The notes under the pieces are model-generated. The model did not search any database. It had not been told where the DNA came from and saw nothing but the letters and a program-made list of their open reading frames with translations. DNA of 64,000 bases, from assembly GCF_001484965.1 (NCBI RefSeq), contig NZ_LLYY01000003.1:248001-312000 (forward strand), in the 5' to 3' direction. Both the position numbers and the translations under genes were made by a program. This document shows positions 31,929-41,707 of the stretch, piece after piece. Within the stretch, counting starts at the first letter, position 1. Each line of letters opens with the position of its first letter. Source of the stretch: Shouchella shacheensis (GTDB lineage: Bacteria; Bacillota; Bacilli; Bacillales; Bacillaceae_D).

Positions 31929-33107
31929 GTGAGGAAAGAATGTGTGGCCATGTTACTAGCAGGAGGGGAAGGGAAGAGACTGGGTTTAATGACAAGAAAG
32001 CTAGCAAAGCCAGCGGTTCCTTTCGGAGGGAAATATCGAATCATTGATTTTACGTTAAGCAACTGTGGGAATTCCAACATCCATACGGTCGGTGTGCTCA
32101 CACAGTACTCGCCCCTCGAATTAAATCAGCACATTGGCATCGGAGAGCCCTGGGGCTTGAACCGGCAGAAAGACGGTGTCTCTATTCTTTCTCCACATAC
32201 CCGCGCACACGGCGGGCACTGGTATGCCGGAACCGCTGATGCAATTTACCAGAACATACACTTCATTGATCAGTACAACCCAGAGCATCTCCTTGTGATT
32301 TCCGGTGACCACATCTATCAAATGAACTACAAAGAGCTACTAGACGAGCATACGCGCAACGAGGCAGACGCGACGATCTCAGTAATGGAAGTCCCTTGGT
32401 TGGAGGCGTCAAGGTTCGGGATATTAAATACAGATGAGAACTTGCGCATTTATGAATTTGAGGAAAAACCAGCTGAGCCGAAAAACAACCTTGCCTCGAT
32501 GGGCATTTACATGTTTAAGTGGAGCGTTTTACGTCGTCACTTGCTAGAGGATCACGCATGTGCTCATTCAAGTCATGACTTCGGAAAAGACATCATTCCG
32601 AAGATGCTTGCTGAGGGCAATGAAATGCTGGCGTATCCTTTTAAAGGCTACTGGAAGGACGTGGGCACCATTCAAAGCTACTGGGAAGCCAACATGGACA
32701 TGCTTGATGAAGATCTGAGCCTATCGCTGAACAACAAACAATGGCGGACGTATTCCAACAGTGCGAACTACCCACCCCATTATCTTGATAAGGAGGCACG
32801 GGTGAATTACTCGCTCCTTAGTGCCGGTTGCTTAATTTCAGGTACGATTGAGCATTCGGTGCTGTTTGAACATGTCCATGTTGAAGGGAGGAGCCTCATC
32901 ATGGAGTCGATTCTTCAGTCTGGAGTGCAAATAGGGGCAGGGGTTGTTCTTGAGCGTGTGATTGTGATGGAGAATGTGAAGGTTCCGGACGGCATGATGA
33001 TTCAAACACCGGAAGGGGCGGAGCCGTTGATTATTGATCAGAATTTCATAGAACAGGCACGCGAGTCAACTACAAAGGTGGAGGGGGATTTGCTATGGAA
33101 TCAATGA
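31929..33107 (+). CDS. glgC: glucose-1-phosphate adenylyltransferase, catalytic subunit
   Basis: Makes ADP-glucose from glucose-1-phosphate and ATP, the regulated step of glycogen synthesis. It has 392 residues. The pyrophosphorylase motif [10 protein letters not shown] is near residue 11, followed by [15 protein letters not shown], the substrate-site [17 protein letters not shown], and a C-terminal left-handed beta-helix. GTG start with AAAAGGAGG upstream. The 3' end overlaps glgD by 13 bases. Confidence 0.96.
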   Translation: MRKECVAMLLAGGEGKRLGLMTRKLAKPAVPFGGKYRIIDFTLSNCGNSNIHTVGVLTQYSPLELNQHIGIGEPWGLNRQKDGVSILSPHTRAHGGHWYAGTADAIYQNIHFIDQYNPEHLLVISGDHIYQMNYKELLDEHTRNEADATISVMEVPWLEASRFGILNTDENLRIYEFEEKPAEPKNNLASMGIYMFKWSVLRRHLLEDHACAHSSHDFGKDIIPKMLAEGNEMLAYPFKGYWKDVGTIQSYWEANMDMLDEDLSLSLNNKQWRTYSNSANYPPHYLDKEARVNYSLLSAGCLISGTIEHSVLFEHVHVEGRSLIMESILQSGVQIGAGVVLERVIVMENVKVPDGMMIQTPEGAEPLIIDQNFIEQARESTTKVEGDLLWNQ

Positions 33108-34201
33108 TCGGGCTTATCAATCTTGATCAGGAACGAGACTTTTTGAATGAGCTGACGTACTTCCGCTGCGGAGCTGCTGTTCCTTTTGGCGGAAGGTATC
33201 GGCTGATCGATTTTACGCTTTCGTCGATGGTGGATGCGGGCATCTCAGAAGTCGCGATTTTCGCACCAAGCAAATATCGTTCTCTTATGGATCATCTGGG
33301 TTCAGGAGAGAATTGGGGCCTTGCGCGAAGAAATGGACGTCTTTTTATTTTGCCTCCTGATTGGCATGATCCTACAGATCTTTCGGCAGGAGATTTGCGG
33401 TACTTTCATAACAATCGTGATTTCTTTGCCAGAAGCGCTTCAGCGCATGTGCTTATTAGCGGAAGTCAGTTTCTTTCCAACGATTCCTATCAAGCCGCAT
33501 TTGCACAGCATTTGGAACTTGACGCAGATGTCACGCTTCTGTCCACTGAAATGGATCCAACAGACGACCATCGGGGATGCAGTCGACTGGAGGTCGATGA
33601 GAATCATAATGTAACAGCGCTGACGTATGAGCCAGAGAACCGCTTGCTCTTTACGGGGGCCTATATTATAAAAAAGAGAAAGCTGTTAGCGCTTGTTGAT
33701 GAATGCATTGCAAGGCATAAGCAGAATTTGTTCCACGAAGGAGTTAAGGGGAACCTGCACTCACTGCGGGTTAAACATCATGTGCAGAATGGTTATGCGG
33801 TCTTCATTACATCGATTAAGTCCTACTACCGGCAGCATATGAATCTCTTAAACTGCAAGAATTTTAAGGAATTGTTTTATCAGGCACCTCGGATTCGTAC
33901 AAAAATTAGCAACGAACCTCCGACCCAGTATTTGGGCCAGGCGAGTGCGCAAACAGCGCTGGTGGCAAACGGCTGTGTAATTGAAGGGAGTGTGGAGAAA
34001 AGCGTATTATTTCGTGGTGTTCATGTACATAAAGGGAGTCGCGTGAAGAACTCGATTGTTATGCAGCGTTGTATAATTGAAGAAGGCGTCTATTTAGAAA
34101 ATGTCATTCTTGATAAAGATGTCACGATCGCTTCCGGCCAAACCCTGATCGGGTCCAGTGACAAACCGTATGTGATCGCGAAACGTCAGACGGTGTCATA
34201 A
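33095..34201 (+). CDS. glgD: glucose-1-phosphate adenylyltransferase, GlgD subunit
   Basis: Non-catalytic partner of GlgC. The 368-residue protein keeps the nucleotidyltransferase fold ([23 protein letters not shown] and the [14 protein letters not shown] block) but lacks the GGxGxRL pyrophosphate loop at the N-terminus, as GlgD proteins do. In Bacilli a GlgC-GlgD mixed tetramer is the active enzyme. It overlaps the end of glgC, so the two are translated together. Confidence 0.95.
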   Translation: MESMIGLINLDQERDFLNELTYFRCGAAVPFGGRYRLIDFTLSSMVDAGISEVAIFAPSKYRSLMDHLGSGENWGLARRNGRLFILPPDWHDPTDLSAGDLRYFHNNRDFFARSASAHVLISGSQFLSNDSYQAAFAQHLELDADVTLLSTEMDPTDDHRGCSRLEVDENHNVTALTYEPENRLLFTGAYIIKKRKLLALVDECIARHKQNLFHEGVKGNLHSLRVKHHVQNGYAVFITSIKSYYRQHMNLLNCKNFKELFYQAPRIRTKISNEPPTQYLGQASAQTALVANGCVIEGSVEKSVLFRGVHVHKGSRVKNSIVMQRCIIEEGVYLENVILDKDVTIASGQTLIGSSDKPYVIAKRQTVS

Positions 34202-34250
34202 GTGACTGGACTCAGGCATCATGACAGAAAAGAGGAGGGGACCACTGCCC

Positions 34251-35666
34251 ATGAAAAAAATTTTATTTGTTGCTTCTGAATGTAGCCCTTTCGTTAAAAC
34301 TGGTGGGCTTGCGGACGTGATTGGCTCGCTTCCTCTTGCTCTTAAGCAATCGAACGGGGCCGATGTGAGAGTCATTCTGCCGCTATATGATGAAGTAGCA
34401 GAGTCGTACAGCGAGGAATTCCAGTATGTCGCTCGCTTTCACGTAACGCTTGGCTGGCGCGAGCAAGAGGTCAGTCTGTACTCGTATGAGTATAAGGGCG
34501 TTATTTACTACTTCATCGAGAATAACTACTATTTCACGCGTAAAGGCATTTATGGGTACTACGATGACGGGGAGCGCTTTGTGTTCTTTAGTCATGCGGT
34601 CATGGCGGCGCTTGCTAAGCTCGATTTCGTTCCGGATGTCCTACACGCGCACGACTGGCAGGCAGGGCTGGTTGTTGCCCTTGCAAACATTGAGCAGCCG
34701 ATTGAAGGTTTGAAGACAGTCTTCACGATTCACAATATAAAGTACCAGGGAGTCATGCCTCACAGCACATTTTCTGATTTCTTTAACCTGTCTGGGGAGC
34801 ACTTCAGCGGCTTCGAGTGGAATGGGATGATCAACTGCATGAAAAGCGCCTTGTTTCACGCTGATAAAATTACGACCGTCAGTCCGAGCTATGCCGAAGA
34901 AATCCTCGACCCTTATTACAGCGAAGGCCTTCATCCCCTCCTACACGAGCGATTGGAGGATTTAAGCGGCATTCTCAACGGCATTGACACAAAGGAATAC
35001 AACCCGTTAACAGATCCGAACTTGCATATCACGTATCGAGACTCTCGTGTTAAAAAAAGCATCAATAAGGCGTTTTTGCAAGAAAAGCTTGGGCTGTCAG
35101 TGGATGAGAGCATTCCCCTCTACATCATGGTCACCCGGCTAACGGAGCAGAAAGGACTGCATCTCATTAAACGAATTTTACCTGAATTCTTGCAGCATAA
35201 CGTTCAGTTCATCCTTCTCGGCACAGGGGAAGCAGAATTTGAAGCATTTTTTGCTGAGTTGCCCCATATCTTTCCGGATCAAGTGCGATCGCTGCTCTCA
35301 TTTAATGAGGAACTAGCTAGACAAATGTACGCGAGTGCTGATTTCTTTTTGATGCCTTCGCAATTTGAGCCATGCGGACTCGCTCAGCTGATCGCTCTCC
35401 AGTACAAAACGGTGCCGATCGTGCGGGAGACGGGAGGGCTTAGAGATACGGTTGTTCCGTTCAATAGCGTAAGCGGAGAAGGGAACGGGTTTAGCTTTGC
35501 CAACTATAATGCCCACGATTTGCTACATGTGCTCTACGACTCACTTGACGTTTATCAAGATGCGATCCAGTGGCGGCGGCTGATTAAAAATGTGAACAAG
35601 CAAAAGTTTGACTGGCAACACTCGGCGGAAGAATACAGCCAATTGTATGCCACGGTAACGAAATGA
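34251..35666 (+). CDS. glgA: glycogen synthase (ADP-glucose)
   Basis: GT5 glucosyltransferase that extends alpha-1,4 chains from ADP-glucose. It has 471 residues. The N-terminal KTGGLADV motif near 15 binds ADP-glucose. DVLHAHDWQAGL and TIHNIKYQG follow. The C-terminal MPSQFEPCGLAQLIALQYKTVPIVRETGGLRDTV region carries the catalytic E7E motif. The ATG at 34251 has AGAGGAGGGG upstream; an in-frame ATG at 34221 lies before that site and is unlikely. Confidence 0.96.
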   Translation: MKKILFVASECSPFVKTGGLADVIGSLPLALKQSNGADVRVILPLYDEVAESYSEEFQYVARFHVTLGWREQEVSLYSYEYKGVIYYFIENNYYFTRKGIYGYYDDGERFVFFSHAVMAALAKLDFVPDVLHAHDWQAGLVVALANIEQPIEGLKTVFTIHNIKYQGVMPHSTFSDFFNLSGEHFSGFEWNGMINCMKSALFHADKITTVSPSYAEEILDPYYSEGLHPLLHERLEDLSGILNGIDTKEYNPLTDPNLHITYRDSRVKKSINKAFLQEKLGLSVDESIPLYIMVTRLTEQKGLHLIKRILPEFLQHNVQFILLGTGEAEFEAFFAELPHIFPDQVRSLLSFNEELARQMYASADFFLMPSQFEPCGLAQLIALQYKTVPIVRETGGLRDTVVPFNSVSGEGNGFSFANYNAHDLLHVLYDSLDVYQDAIQWRRLIKNVNKQKFDWQHSAEEYSQLYATVTK

Positions 35667-35676
35667 GGGGAAGTCT

Positions 35677-38094
35677 TTGACGAGATTGCGCAAACAGGAA
35701 TTTTTAGAACGGTTAAAAATGAGCATCCCTTCATTGGGGGAGCGTTCTCTTGGAGAAGCTACGGAGCAAGAGCTCTATTACGGTATCGCCCAGATTGTGA
35801 ATGAGGAGATCAAGCAGGACTGGCAACAAACTGAAGCGAGCTATGCGAAGAAGAAGCCTAAACAAGTGTACTACCTATCAATGGAATTCCTGATCGGCCG
35901 TATGCTCGAGGCGAACTTGCTCAACTGCGGGTTACTAGAGGTGACGAAGGAAGCATTGGAAGAGATGGATCATTGTCTTGACCAAATTCTGGTGATAGAA
36001 AACGATGCAGCACTGGGCAATGGTGGTCTTGGTCGCTTAGCGGCCTGTTTCCTTGATTCGCTGGCGTCGCTTGGCTATGCAGGTCATGGTCTCGGCATAC
36101 GCTATTGTTACGGGCTCTTTAAGCAGCGCGTCATTCAAGGACACCAAGTCGAGCTCCCAGACGACTGGCTCAGTATGCCGTACGCTTGGGAGGTTCAAAA
36201 GCCAGAGGAACAAGTGCTTGTACGTTTCGGTGGGGAGGTGTCGATGCATGCTAGAACCGACGGGTCGCTAGAGATTGAGCTTAGGAATACGGAGGATGTG
36301 CTTGCCGTCCCGTACGATGTGCCGATCGTCGGGTACGAAAACAACGTTGTCAATTCACTGCGCCTTTGGAGTGCTGAATCAGCAGGTGGCGAGGAGGAGT
36401 GCAGCAGAACCTTTTACCGCGACCTGGAGAACGAGCAATCGATTAAACAAATCTCGGGTTATCTCTACCCGGATGATTCCGAGGAAGAAGGAAAGCAGCT
36501 AAGACTTAAACAGCAGTATTTTCTTGTCTCTGCTAGTGTTCAGGAAATCATTCGCACCTTCAGACGTCTCCACCAGAAGCCGCTGAGTAAGATGCCGGAG
36601 AAGGTCGCGATTCAAATCAACGATACACATCCGACACTGACGATTCCAGAGCTGATGCGCATTCTTATGGATGAAGAGGGCTACGGTTGGGAGGAGGCGT
36701 GGAGCGTTACAACCAAACTCGTTGCCTACACGAATCACACGACGCTTGCCGAAGCATTGGAAACGTGGCCGGTGGCGCTTGTGAAGAAATTGCTGCCACG
36801 CATCTATCAGATTATTCATGAGGTGAACGAACGTTTTTGCCAGTGGCTCTGGTTCAATCATCCGAGTAAACGAGATCAGATTCCGCAAATGGCGGTCATT
36901 GCCGATGGGCAGGTGCACATGGCAAGGCTTGCCATCGTCGGCAGCTTAAGCGTGAACGGTGTGGCCCGCATTCACACTGATATTTTAAAAAAAGAGGAAA
37001 TGAACGACTTTTACAGACTTTTTCCTGAGCGTTTTAACAACAAAACCAATGGGATTACCCACCGTCGTTGGCTTTTGCAAATCAATCCAGCGCTCGCTTC
37101 ATTAATCTCCGATGTTATCGGAGCAGCGTGGGTGAAGCGACCGAGTCAGTTGATCAGTCTCCTTCGTTATTCCAAAGATCAGCCTTTTCTTGAAGAGGTT
37201 TCGAGCGTAAAACAGGCGAACAAGCAAAAACTCGCAAACGACGTGTACAATCAGACAGGTGTGATGATCGATAGCCAATCGATTTTCGATGTGCAAATCA
37301 AACGTCTTCATGAGTATAAGCGGCAGCTTCTGAACATTTTCCATGTTATGCATCTTTTCAACGAGCTTAAAGATAATCCACGCCTTGAACTGACGCCGCG
37401 TACCTTTCTGTTTGCAGCAAAAGCCGCGCCGAGCTATTACATCGCCAAGGAAATCATCCACTTGATCAACAAGGTGGCCTCTGTTGTTAATCATGACCCG
37501 GATACAAAAGAGAAGCTAAAAGTCGTTTTCTTGGAAAATTACAACATCAGCCTGGCCGAAAAGCTGATCCCGGCAGCTGATATTAGTGAACAAATTTCGA
37601 CGGCGAGCAAAGAAGCATCCGGGACAGGAAATATGAAAATGATGATGAACGGGGCGATAACACTTGGGACGCTGGACGGGGCGAATATTGAGATTTTGGA
37701 CCTGGTAGGGCACGCCAATATGTTTACGTTTGGGTTAACGTCAGAGGAAGTGCTCGATTACTATCGTAATGGCGGGTACTCTGCGAAAGATCTGTATCAA
37801 ACCGATGATCGGCTCAGGCGAATTCTGGATCAGTTGAATGACGGTGTCTTTGGTTTGGAGCGGCTGTCATTTAAAGATCTATATTACCAGGTTTTGTACC
37901 AAAATGACCCCTACTTCGTTTTAAAAGATTTTGATGCCTATATTGAGACCCATGAACTCATCGAGCAAAGGTACAAAGACAAGTGGAACTGGCTGACAAT
38001 GAGTGTTAACAACACGGCCTATTCGGGAAGGTTTTCCAGCGATCGAACGATCAAAGAGTACGCCGCAGAGATTTGGGGAATCAAGCCTTTATAA
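35677..38094 (+). CDS. glgP: glycogen phosphorylase
   Basis: Releases glucose-1-phosphate from alpha-1,4-glucan ends; GT35, PLP-dependent. It has 805 residues. The PLP lysine is in EASGTGNMKMMMNGA near 655, and the substrate sites NGGLGRLAACFLDS and KRLHEYKRQLLNIFHV are present. The TTG start has GAGGGG 6 bases upstream. It closes the glgBCDAP operon, so synthesis and breakdown are co-expressed. A terminator and one repeat unit follow. Confidence 0.97.
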   Translation: MTRLRKQEFLERLKMSIPSLGERSLGEATEQELYYGIAQIVNEEIKQDWQQTEASYAKKKPKQVYYLSMEFLIGRMLEANLLNCGLLEVTKEALEEMDHCLDQILVIENDAALGNGGLGRLAACFLDSLASLGYAGHGLGIRYCYGLFKQRVIQGHQVELPDDWLSMPYAWEVQKPEEQVLVRFGGEVSMHARTDGSLEIELRNTEDVLAVPYDVPIVGYENNVVNSLRLWSAESAGGEEECSRTFYRDLENEQSIKQISGYLYPDDSEEEGKQLRLKQQYFLVSASVQEIIRTFRRLHQKPLSKMPEKVAIQINDTHPTLTIPELMRILMDEEGYGWEEAWSVTTKLVAYTNHTTLAEALETWPVALVKKLLPRIYQIIHEVNERFCQWLWFNHPSKRDQIPQMAVIADGQVHMARLAIVGSLSVNGVARIHTDILKKEEMNDFYRLFPERFNNKTNGITHRRWLLQINPALASLISDVIGAAWVKRPSQLISLLRYSKDQPFLEEVSSVKQANKQKLANDVYNQTGVMIDSQSIFDVQIKRLHEYKRQLLNIFHVMHLFNELKDNPRLELTPRTFLFAAKAAPSYYIAKEIIHLINKVASVVNHDPDTKEKLKVVFLENYNISLAEKLIPAADISEQISTASKEASGTGNMKMMMNGAITLGTLDGANIEILDLVGHANMFTFGLTSEEVLDYYRNGGYSAKDLYQTDDRLRRILDQLNDGVFGLERLSFKDLYYQVLYQNDPYFVLKDFDAYIETHELIEQRYKDKWNWLTMSVNNTAYSGRFSSDRTIKEYAAEIWGIKPL

Positions 38095-38097
38095 AGG

Positions 38098-38128
38098 AGC
38101 TTCGCAGTGTTTTCTGCGGGCTTTTTTG
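38098..38128 (+). terminator. terminator of the glg operon
   Basis: CGCAG (38103-38107) with CTGCG (38114-38118), extended by weaker pairs, followed by TTTTTT. Confidence 0.8.
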
Positions 38129-38130
38129 TT

Positions 38131-38248
38131 TATCTCTGGCAGTAGGAGCTTCGGGATTTTTCAGTCCTGCCCGGAAATCCAAAAGCGGGATTTCTCGTGC
38201 AGGCCCTCCAAAATCCTCGCTTTTGTTCAATCCGCCTACGCTTTTCGG
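38131..38248 (+). repeat. dispersed palindromic repeat, type A unit 3
   Basis: Same plan as units 1 and 2 but more diverged. The third arm is CCTGC with GCAGG instead of CCTGAC with GTCAGG, a paired change. The outer arm contains GTAGG matched by CCTAC. It lies just behind the glgP terminator. Confidence 0.85.
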
Positions 38249-38295
38249 TATTCCCTGCTTTTCATCGTGAAAGAGGCATAACCTGTGGGCATTCT

Positions 38296-38323
38296 TCATA
38301 ATGTGTACTGTACGACATATCTA
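38296..38323 (+). promoter_or_regulatory. possible sigma-E promoter of spoVID
   Basis: TTCATAAT (-35) and CATATCTA (-10) with 13 bases between, similar to the sigma-E pattern ATA and CATACANT. SpoVID is made in the mother cell under sigma-E in B. subtilis, so the position is right. Confidence 0.4.
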
Positions 38324-38362
38324 TGAATAAAGGCTAGATATGAAGATGAGGGGGAATGAACG

Positions 38363-39496
38363 GTGACACAGGAACATCCTTCCACATTAACCTTTTCGAT
38401 CGAGGATTCGGTTTGGTTAAATAAAGGACAGGAAATCGAAGAAATTATTGGCATGTCGCTTACACCGGAAATAGCCGTTGATCAGGATGGCGAGCATGTC
38501 ACAATCAAAGGAGGCTTGCGCTTTATCGGAGAGTACCGTGTCGGACAAGACGATGAGCCGCAAGGAGAAGACTCGTTTGAAGCACTCGGTTCATTTCGCT
38601 CGGTTGGAGATATGGAACAGGTGGAGGAAGACGGAACCGGGGAAATTGAGCATGTGTTCCCGATTGATATTACGATTCCGATGGCGCGCATTCAGAGTGT
38701 CGACGACATCTTTGTTGAAGTGGAATCGTTTGACTACGATTTGCCCGAGAAAAGCTGTATTCAGCTGACGGCTGATGTGTGCATTAGTGGAATGAGCGCT
38801 GGAGAAGAGGAGCCGTACCACCCTGCTAACCCGGGGCAAGCTAGGGAAGAGGAGCCCGAAGAGCCGCTGGAGACAGCCTTTTCTTTCGAGGCGGTGCAAG
38901 AGCCAGTGATTCAAGAGACAGGGCACAGCGAGGAACGACAGCGCGATGATAACGAAGAGATAAACTCACCTGTGGAATACGAAGTGGCGCCGCTCGAGCC
39001 AGAAGCAACTTCTCCGCAAATAGAACCTCTCCGTGCCGCGTATGAAGAGGCGGGGGGAGACGATGAGCCAGTTGAAAAAGAGGTGGAGAAGCCTGAACGT
39101 CGCCCGTCTTTTTACTCCTCTTTAAGTGCAATGGCAAGCCGTTCGGCGAAGCAAGAAGAAGAGCCAAGTGCCCATCTTGAGGAAACGTCACAAAGGGCTC
39201 CGACCACTGATCATCGGGGCGAGGCAGACATCGTGGAAGAAGTGGAAGAAGAACAAAGGGAAGAGCCACACGGGATTCGTCAGGAAAACGCCCTCTATCT
39301 AACAAAGATGCTGCGCAATGAAGATGAGCAGTTTTCGAAGTGGCGGATGTGCATTATCCAGGGAACAGAAACGCTTGAGCATGTAGCCGAAAGGTATGAA
39401 ATATCAACAGCTCAGCTCACTCGAATGAATAACTTAGAATCCGAGCATCTAGAGGAAGGACAAATCCTCTACATTCCGGTTTCAACGAAGTCATAG
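38363..39496 (+). CDS. spoVID: spore morphogenetic protein SpoVID
   Basis: Encases the forespore with coat layers; mother-cell cytoplasm, on the spore surface. The 377-residue protein has the conserved N-terminal beta domain (about 1-140, FSIEDSVWLNKGQEIEEIIG onward). A strongly acidic, low-complexity middle rich in Glu and Pro follows (about 145-310). The C-terminal LysM domain is at about 325-375 (IQGTETLEHVAERYEIS and ending GQILYIPV). It is clearly shorter than the roughly 575 residues of the B. subtilis protein, the loss being in the middle region. GTG start after a GAGGGGGAATGA stretch. Upstream of ysxE as in other Bacilli. Confidence 0.9.
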   Translation: MTQEHPSTLTFSIEDSVWLNKGQEIEEIIGMSLTPEIAVDQDGEHVTIKGGLRFIGEYRVGQDDEPQGEDSFEALGSFRSVGDMEQVEEDGTGEIEHVFPIDITIPMARIQSVDDIFVEVESFDYDLPEKSCIQLTADVCISGMSAGEEEPYHPANPGQAREEEPEEPLETAFSFEAVQEPVIQETGHSEERQRDDNEEINSPVEYEVAPLEPEATSPQIEPLRAAYEEAGGDDEPVEKEVEKPERRPSFYSSLSAMASRSAKQEEEPSAHLEETSQRAPTTDHRGEADIVEEVEEEQREEPHGIRQENALYLTKMLRNEDEQFSKWRMCIIQGTETLEHVAERYEISTAQLTRMNNLESEHLEEGQILYIPVSTKS

Positions 39497-39505
39497 GTGG
39501 GCCCC

Positions 39506-40396
39506 ATGCTAACGAAATTACAAGAGCAGTATGCATGGGATGAGGCCCGATTTGTTACGGAGACGTTGGTTGAGACGACGCAAGGACGAAAACGAATTCA
39601 TCTATGGCAAGATGAAACGCTTTTAAATTGGCATATTTTGTGGCGTGACCGTTGTAGTGTCACGCCTTATGTGCTAGTCGATCGGATGATTCGCACAACC
39701 GAAGGAAAGCCCTATCTAAAGTGGAAACACCGCTATGTAACCGTTCACGATGACCTTCAGGAACATTTTCCTCAAAAGGGTCGGGAAGGGACGTGGGGAA
39801 TGCTGCTCGCTTCTATGATCGAAAACGGCCTTGGCACAAATCATGTCGCTACCGAAGAGGCGCCCGCGCCGCGCTATGCAGAGCTCTCTCACTCTCTTTC
39901 AAGTATGGAAGAGGCTGAACGGCAAATGGTACGTCGGTTGATGACGGAAGCATCGGTGCGAGAGAAAAAAGCGGGCAAGCTTTTGAGGAGCACGAACGCT
40001 TCACTTCCGATAATGGATCGAGTGGAGGAAACGAAACAGGCCAAGACAACTTTTGACGTGCTGGTTTGGTACGGAACGACCGCGCGTCCAGAACGCGGTT
40101 ACTATTCGCTCGTTCGTTTTCTAAAAGAGTGGCGTCAGCGCAATGGAGAGGAGTCGTTATTACGCCTACTGGAGGGAATCCCTGAGAAAGTAATTCTAGG
40201 CGAAGACCAAGGGGCGCTTATGCTGGCTGAAGCGCTGAAGCCGTATGAGCTTAATCACGTCGCCGAATGTGTAGGCAAATGCTCAGCAGAAGATCTAAAG
40301 CATGAAGTCAAACGAGCCCTCAAAGAATGGGAACAGACGAGAGGATTTGTATCGCTTATGGCTAATTGGCTGGATCAAAAGAAGGTGACAACATGA
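39506..40396 (+). CDS. uncharacterised protein between spoVID and ysxE
   Basis: I do not recognise this 296-residue protein. It has no signal peptide, membrane helix or clear motif. It is rich in Glu, Lys, Arg and Trp in its first 100 residues (HLWQDETLLNWHILWRDR). The middle is helical (SSMEEAERQMVRRLMTEASV), and it ends in a charged helix-rich region. Its position, starting 9 bases after spoVID and sharing ATGA with ysxE, implies expression with spore-coat genes. A spore-envelope role is only inferred from context. ATG 39506 is preferred because AGGTGG lies 5 bases upstream; GTG 39497 is possible. Confidence 0.75.
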   Translation: MLTKLQEQYAWDEARFVTETLVETTQGRKRIHLWQDETLLNWHILWRDRCSVTPYVLVDRMIRTTEGKPYLKWKHRYVTVHDDLQEHFPQKGREGTWGMLLASMIENGLGTNHVATEEAPAPRYAELSHSLSSMEEAERQMVRRLMTEASVREKKAGKLLRSTNASLPIMDRVEETKQAKTTFDVLVWYGTTARPERGYYSLVRFLKEWRQRNGEESLLRLLEGIPEKVILGEDQGALMLAEALKPYELNHVAECVGKCSAEDLKHEVKRALKEWEQTRGFVSLMANWLDQKKVTT

Positions 40397-41397
40397 ATCA
40401 ACCGTATGAAGCGATTTTGTTCTATTACGATATTCAACCGCAAGAAATCGAGGATCTCGGAAAGGTAAAGAAGGTGAAGGCAGCGCAGGGAACGTTTGCA
40501 TTAAAGGAAACCGAACTGAACCGCTTGCGGGCAGACGAGCTTGTTCATGCTTTTCGCAAGCTCGCCAGGCTTAATTACAGATCGCTCATCCCGATTCTTC
40601 CGACTAAATTTGGCGAATATACGATCTCCAGTGGGCAAAAGAGCTATTATCTAATGCCCTGGGTGAAGGAGCTTGACTACACGGATCGGGTGTCAATGGA
40701 AGAGAAAATTGCCGATCAAATGGGTGTGATTCATCGTTTAACGGTCAAAACGCAGCAGGCTTCTAAAGAAATTCTTGATCAGTCGTGTGAACGATTGCTT
40801 TCAAGATGGGACATGCGTATATTGGAACTGAAGCGCTTTGCTGATCAGGCAGAGCAGAAGACGTATATGTCTCCCTTCGAATTGACCTTTCTTACGCATA
40901 TGTATATGTTCGAGCAAATGTCAGGAGGGGCGAAGCAGCATTTAGAAAAGTGGTATGAGTCGACCTTGGAGAAAGGGACGTATCGCAGCGTGCTTACCCA
41001 TGGAAGGCTTTCTCGAAAGCATGCACTGTTCTCGGCGGAAAATCAACCACTTCTCTTTAACTTCGAGCAGGCCAGTCTTGATACCCCTGCCCGTGATTTA
41101 GCGAGCTTTTGCCGCCATAGCTTTCCGTATGCGCTTTGGTCTGAGGAAGAAGTCTTTCGCTGGTTTGGACGCTACGAATATCACTTGCCTCTACTTGATG
41201 CGGAGAAACAGCTCGTTTGTGCGTATATGCTTTTCCCGGAGCCGATTTATTATGCGATGCTTGACTATCAAACAAAAGGAAACGAAAAAAGTGAGCTTGA
41301 ACATGTGCAACGTTTAGAAAAACGAGTGATTGCCTTGCGCAAAGTCCAGCGGCTTGTATCAAAGCTCGCCCCGGCTGAAGAAGAAGAGGAAGGGTAA
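40393..41397 (+). CDS. ysxE: CotS-family spore coat protein YsxE
   Basis: Kinase-fold (aminoglycoside-phosphotransferase-like) coat protein that depends on SpoVID in B. subtilis. It has 334 residues, near the B. subtilis length. Visible parts: AILFYYDIQPQEIEDLG at the start, a lysine loop TFALKETELNRLR, YYLMPWVKELDY (hinge-like), and a degenerate catalytic loop LTHGRLSRKHALF in place of HGDLHPGN. The loop change suggests that it is not an active kinase. ATG overlaps the TGA of the upstream gene. The C-terminus is a Glu-rich tail. Confidence 0.9.
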   Translation: MNQPYEAILFYYDIQPQEIEDLGKVKKVKAAQGTFALKETELNRLRADELVHAFRKLARLNYRSLIPILPTKFGEYTISSGQKSYYLMPWVKELDYTDRVSMEEKIADQMGVIHRLTVKTQQASKEILDQSCERLLSRWDMRILELKRFADQAEQKTYMSPFELTFLTHMYMFEQMSGGAKQHLEKWYESTLEKGTYRSVLTHGRLSRKHALFSAENQPLLFNFEQASLDTPARDLASFCRHSFPYALWSEEEVFRWFGRYEYHLPLLDAEKQLVCAYMLFPEPIYYAMLDYQTKGNEKSELEHVQRLEKRVIALRKVQRLVSKLAPAEEEEEG

Positions 41398-41401
41398 ACG
41401 G

Positions 41402-41433
41402 AAGCATCAGGGATGGGTCTCTGGTGCTTTTTT
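41402..41433 (+). terminator. terminator after ysxE
   Basis: An 11-bp stem with two G-T pairs (41403-41413 with 41418-41428), loop TGGG, then TTTTTT. Confidence 0.88.
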
Positions 41434-41446
41434 ATGCTTGCAAAAA

Positions 41447-41488
41447 AGGCATGGGCACAGGCAGCGTCTAGATGGTGAAGACGCTGCC
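41447..41488 (-). terminator. terminator of the minus-strand small gene
   Basis: A perfect 10-bp stem (41460-41469 with 41479-41488), loop of 9. On the minus strand CTTTTTTGC follows after 11 bases. Confidence 0.65.
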
Positions 41489-41494
41489 ATACCG

Positions 41495-41707
41495 TTAGAA
41501 AATTCCGAGGAGTAGACAGATCCAAAGAACGGCAATGAAAGCAAAGAGAAAGAGGTCAAGAGCTGTAGGTAGAAGCAAGAGACGGATCAGCTGAAAGGTG
41601 GCAATGGGCGGCAAAATTTGAAGCATCATCAGGCGAAATGATCCCCGTCTTCTAGGAGGACCAGGCATTGGACAAGGGGGCGGAAAGCCCCGGAATCGTT
41701 TGGGCAT
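41495..41707 (-). CDS. small proline-rich membrane protein, unknown
   Basis: A 70-residue product. The first 25 residues are basic and proline-rich (MPKRFRGFPPPCPMPGPPRR); the rest forms two hydrophobic helices, the last running to the C-terminus (LFLFAFIAVLWICLLLGIF). AGAAAGGAT lies about 7 bases upstream of ATG 41707, and a terminator follows the stop, which supports a real gene. It is opposite in direction to ysxE and valS. No homology recognised and no function proposed. Confidence 0.6.
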   Translation of the reverse strand: MPKRFRGFPPPCPMPGPPRRRGSFRLMMLQILPPIATFQLIRLLLLPTALDLFLFAFIAVLWICLLLGIF

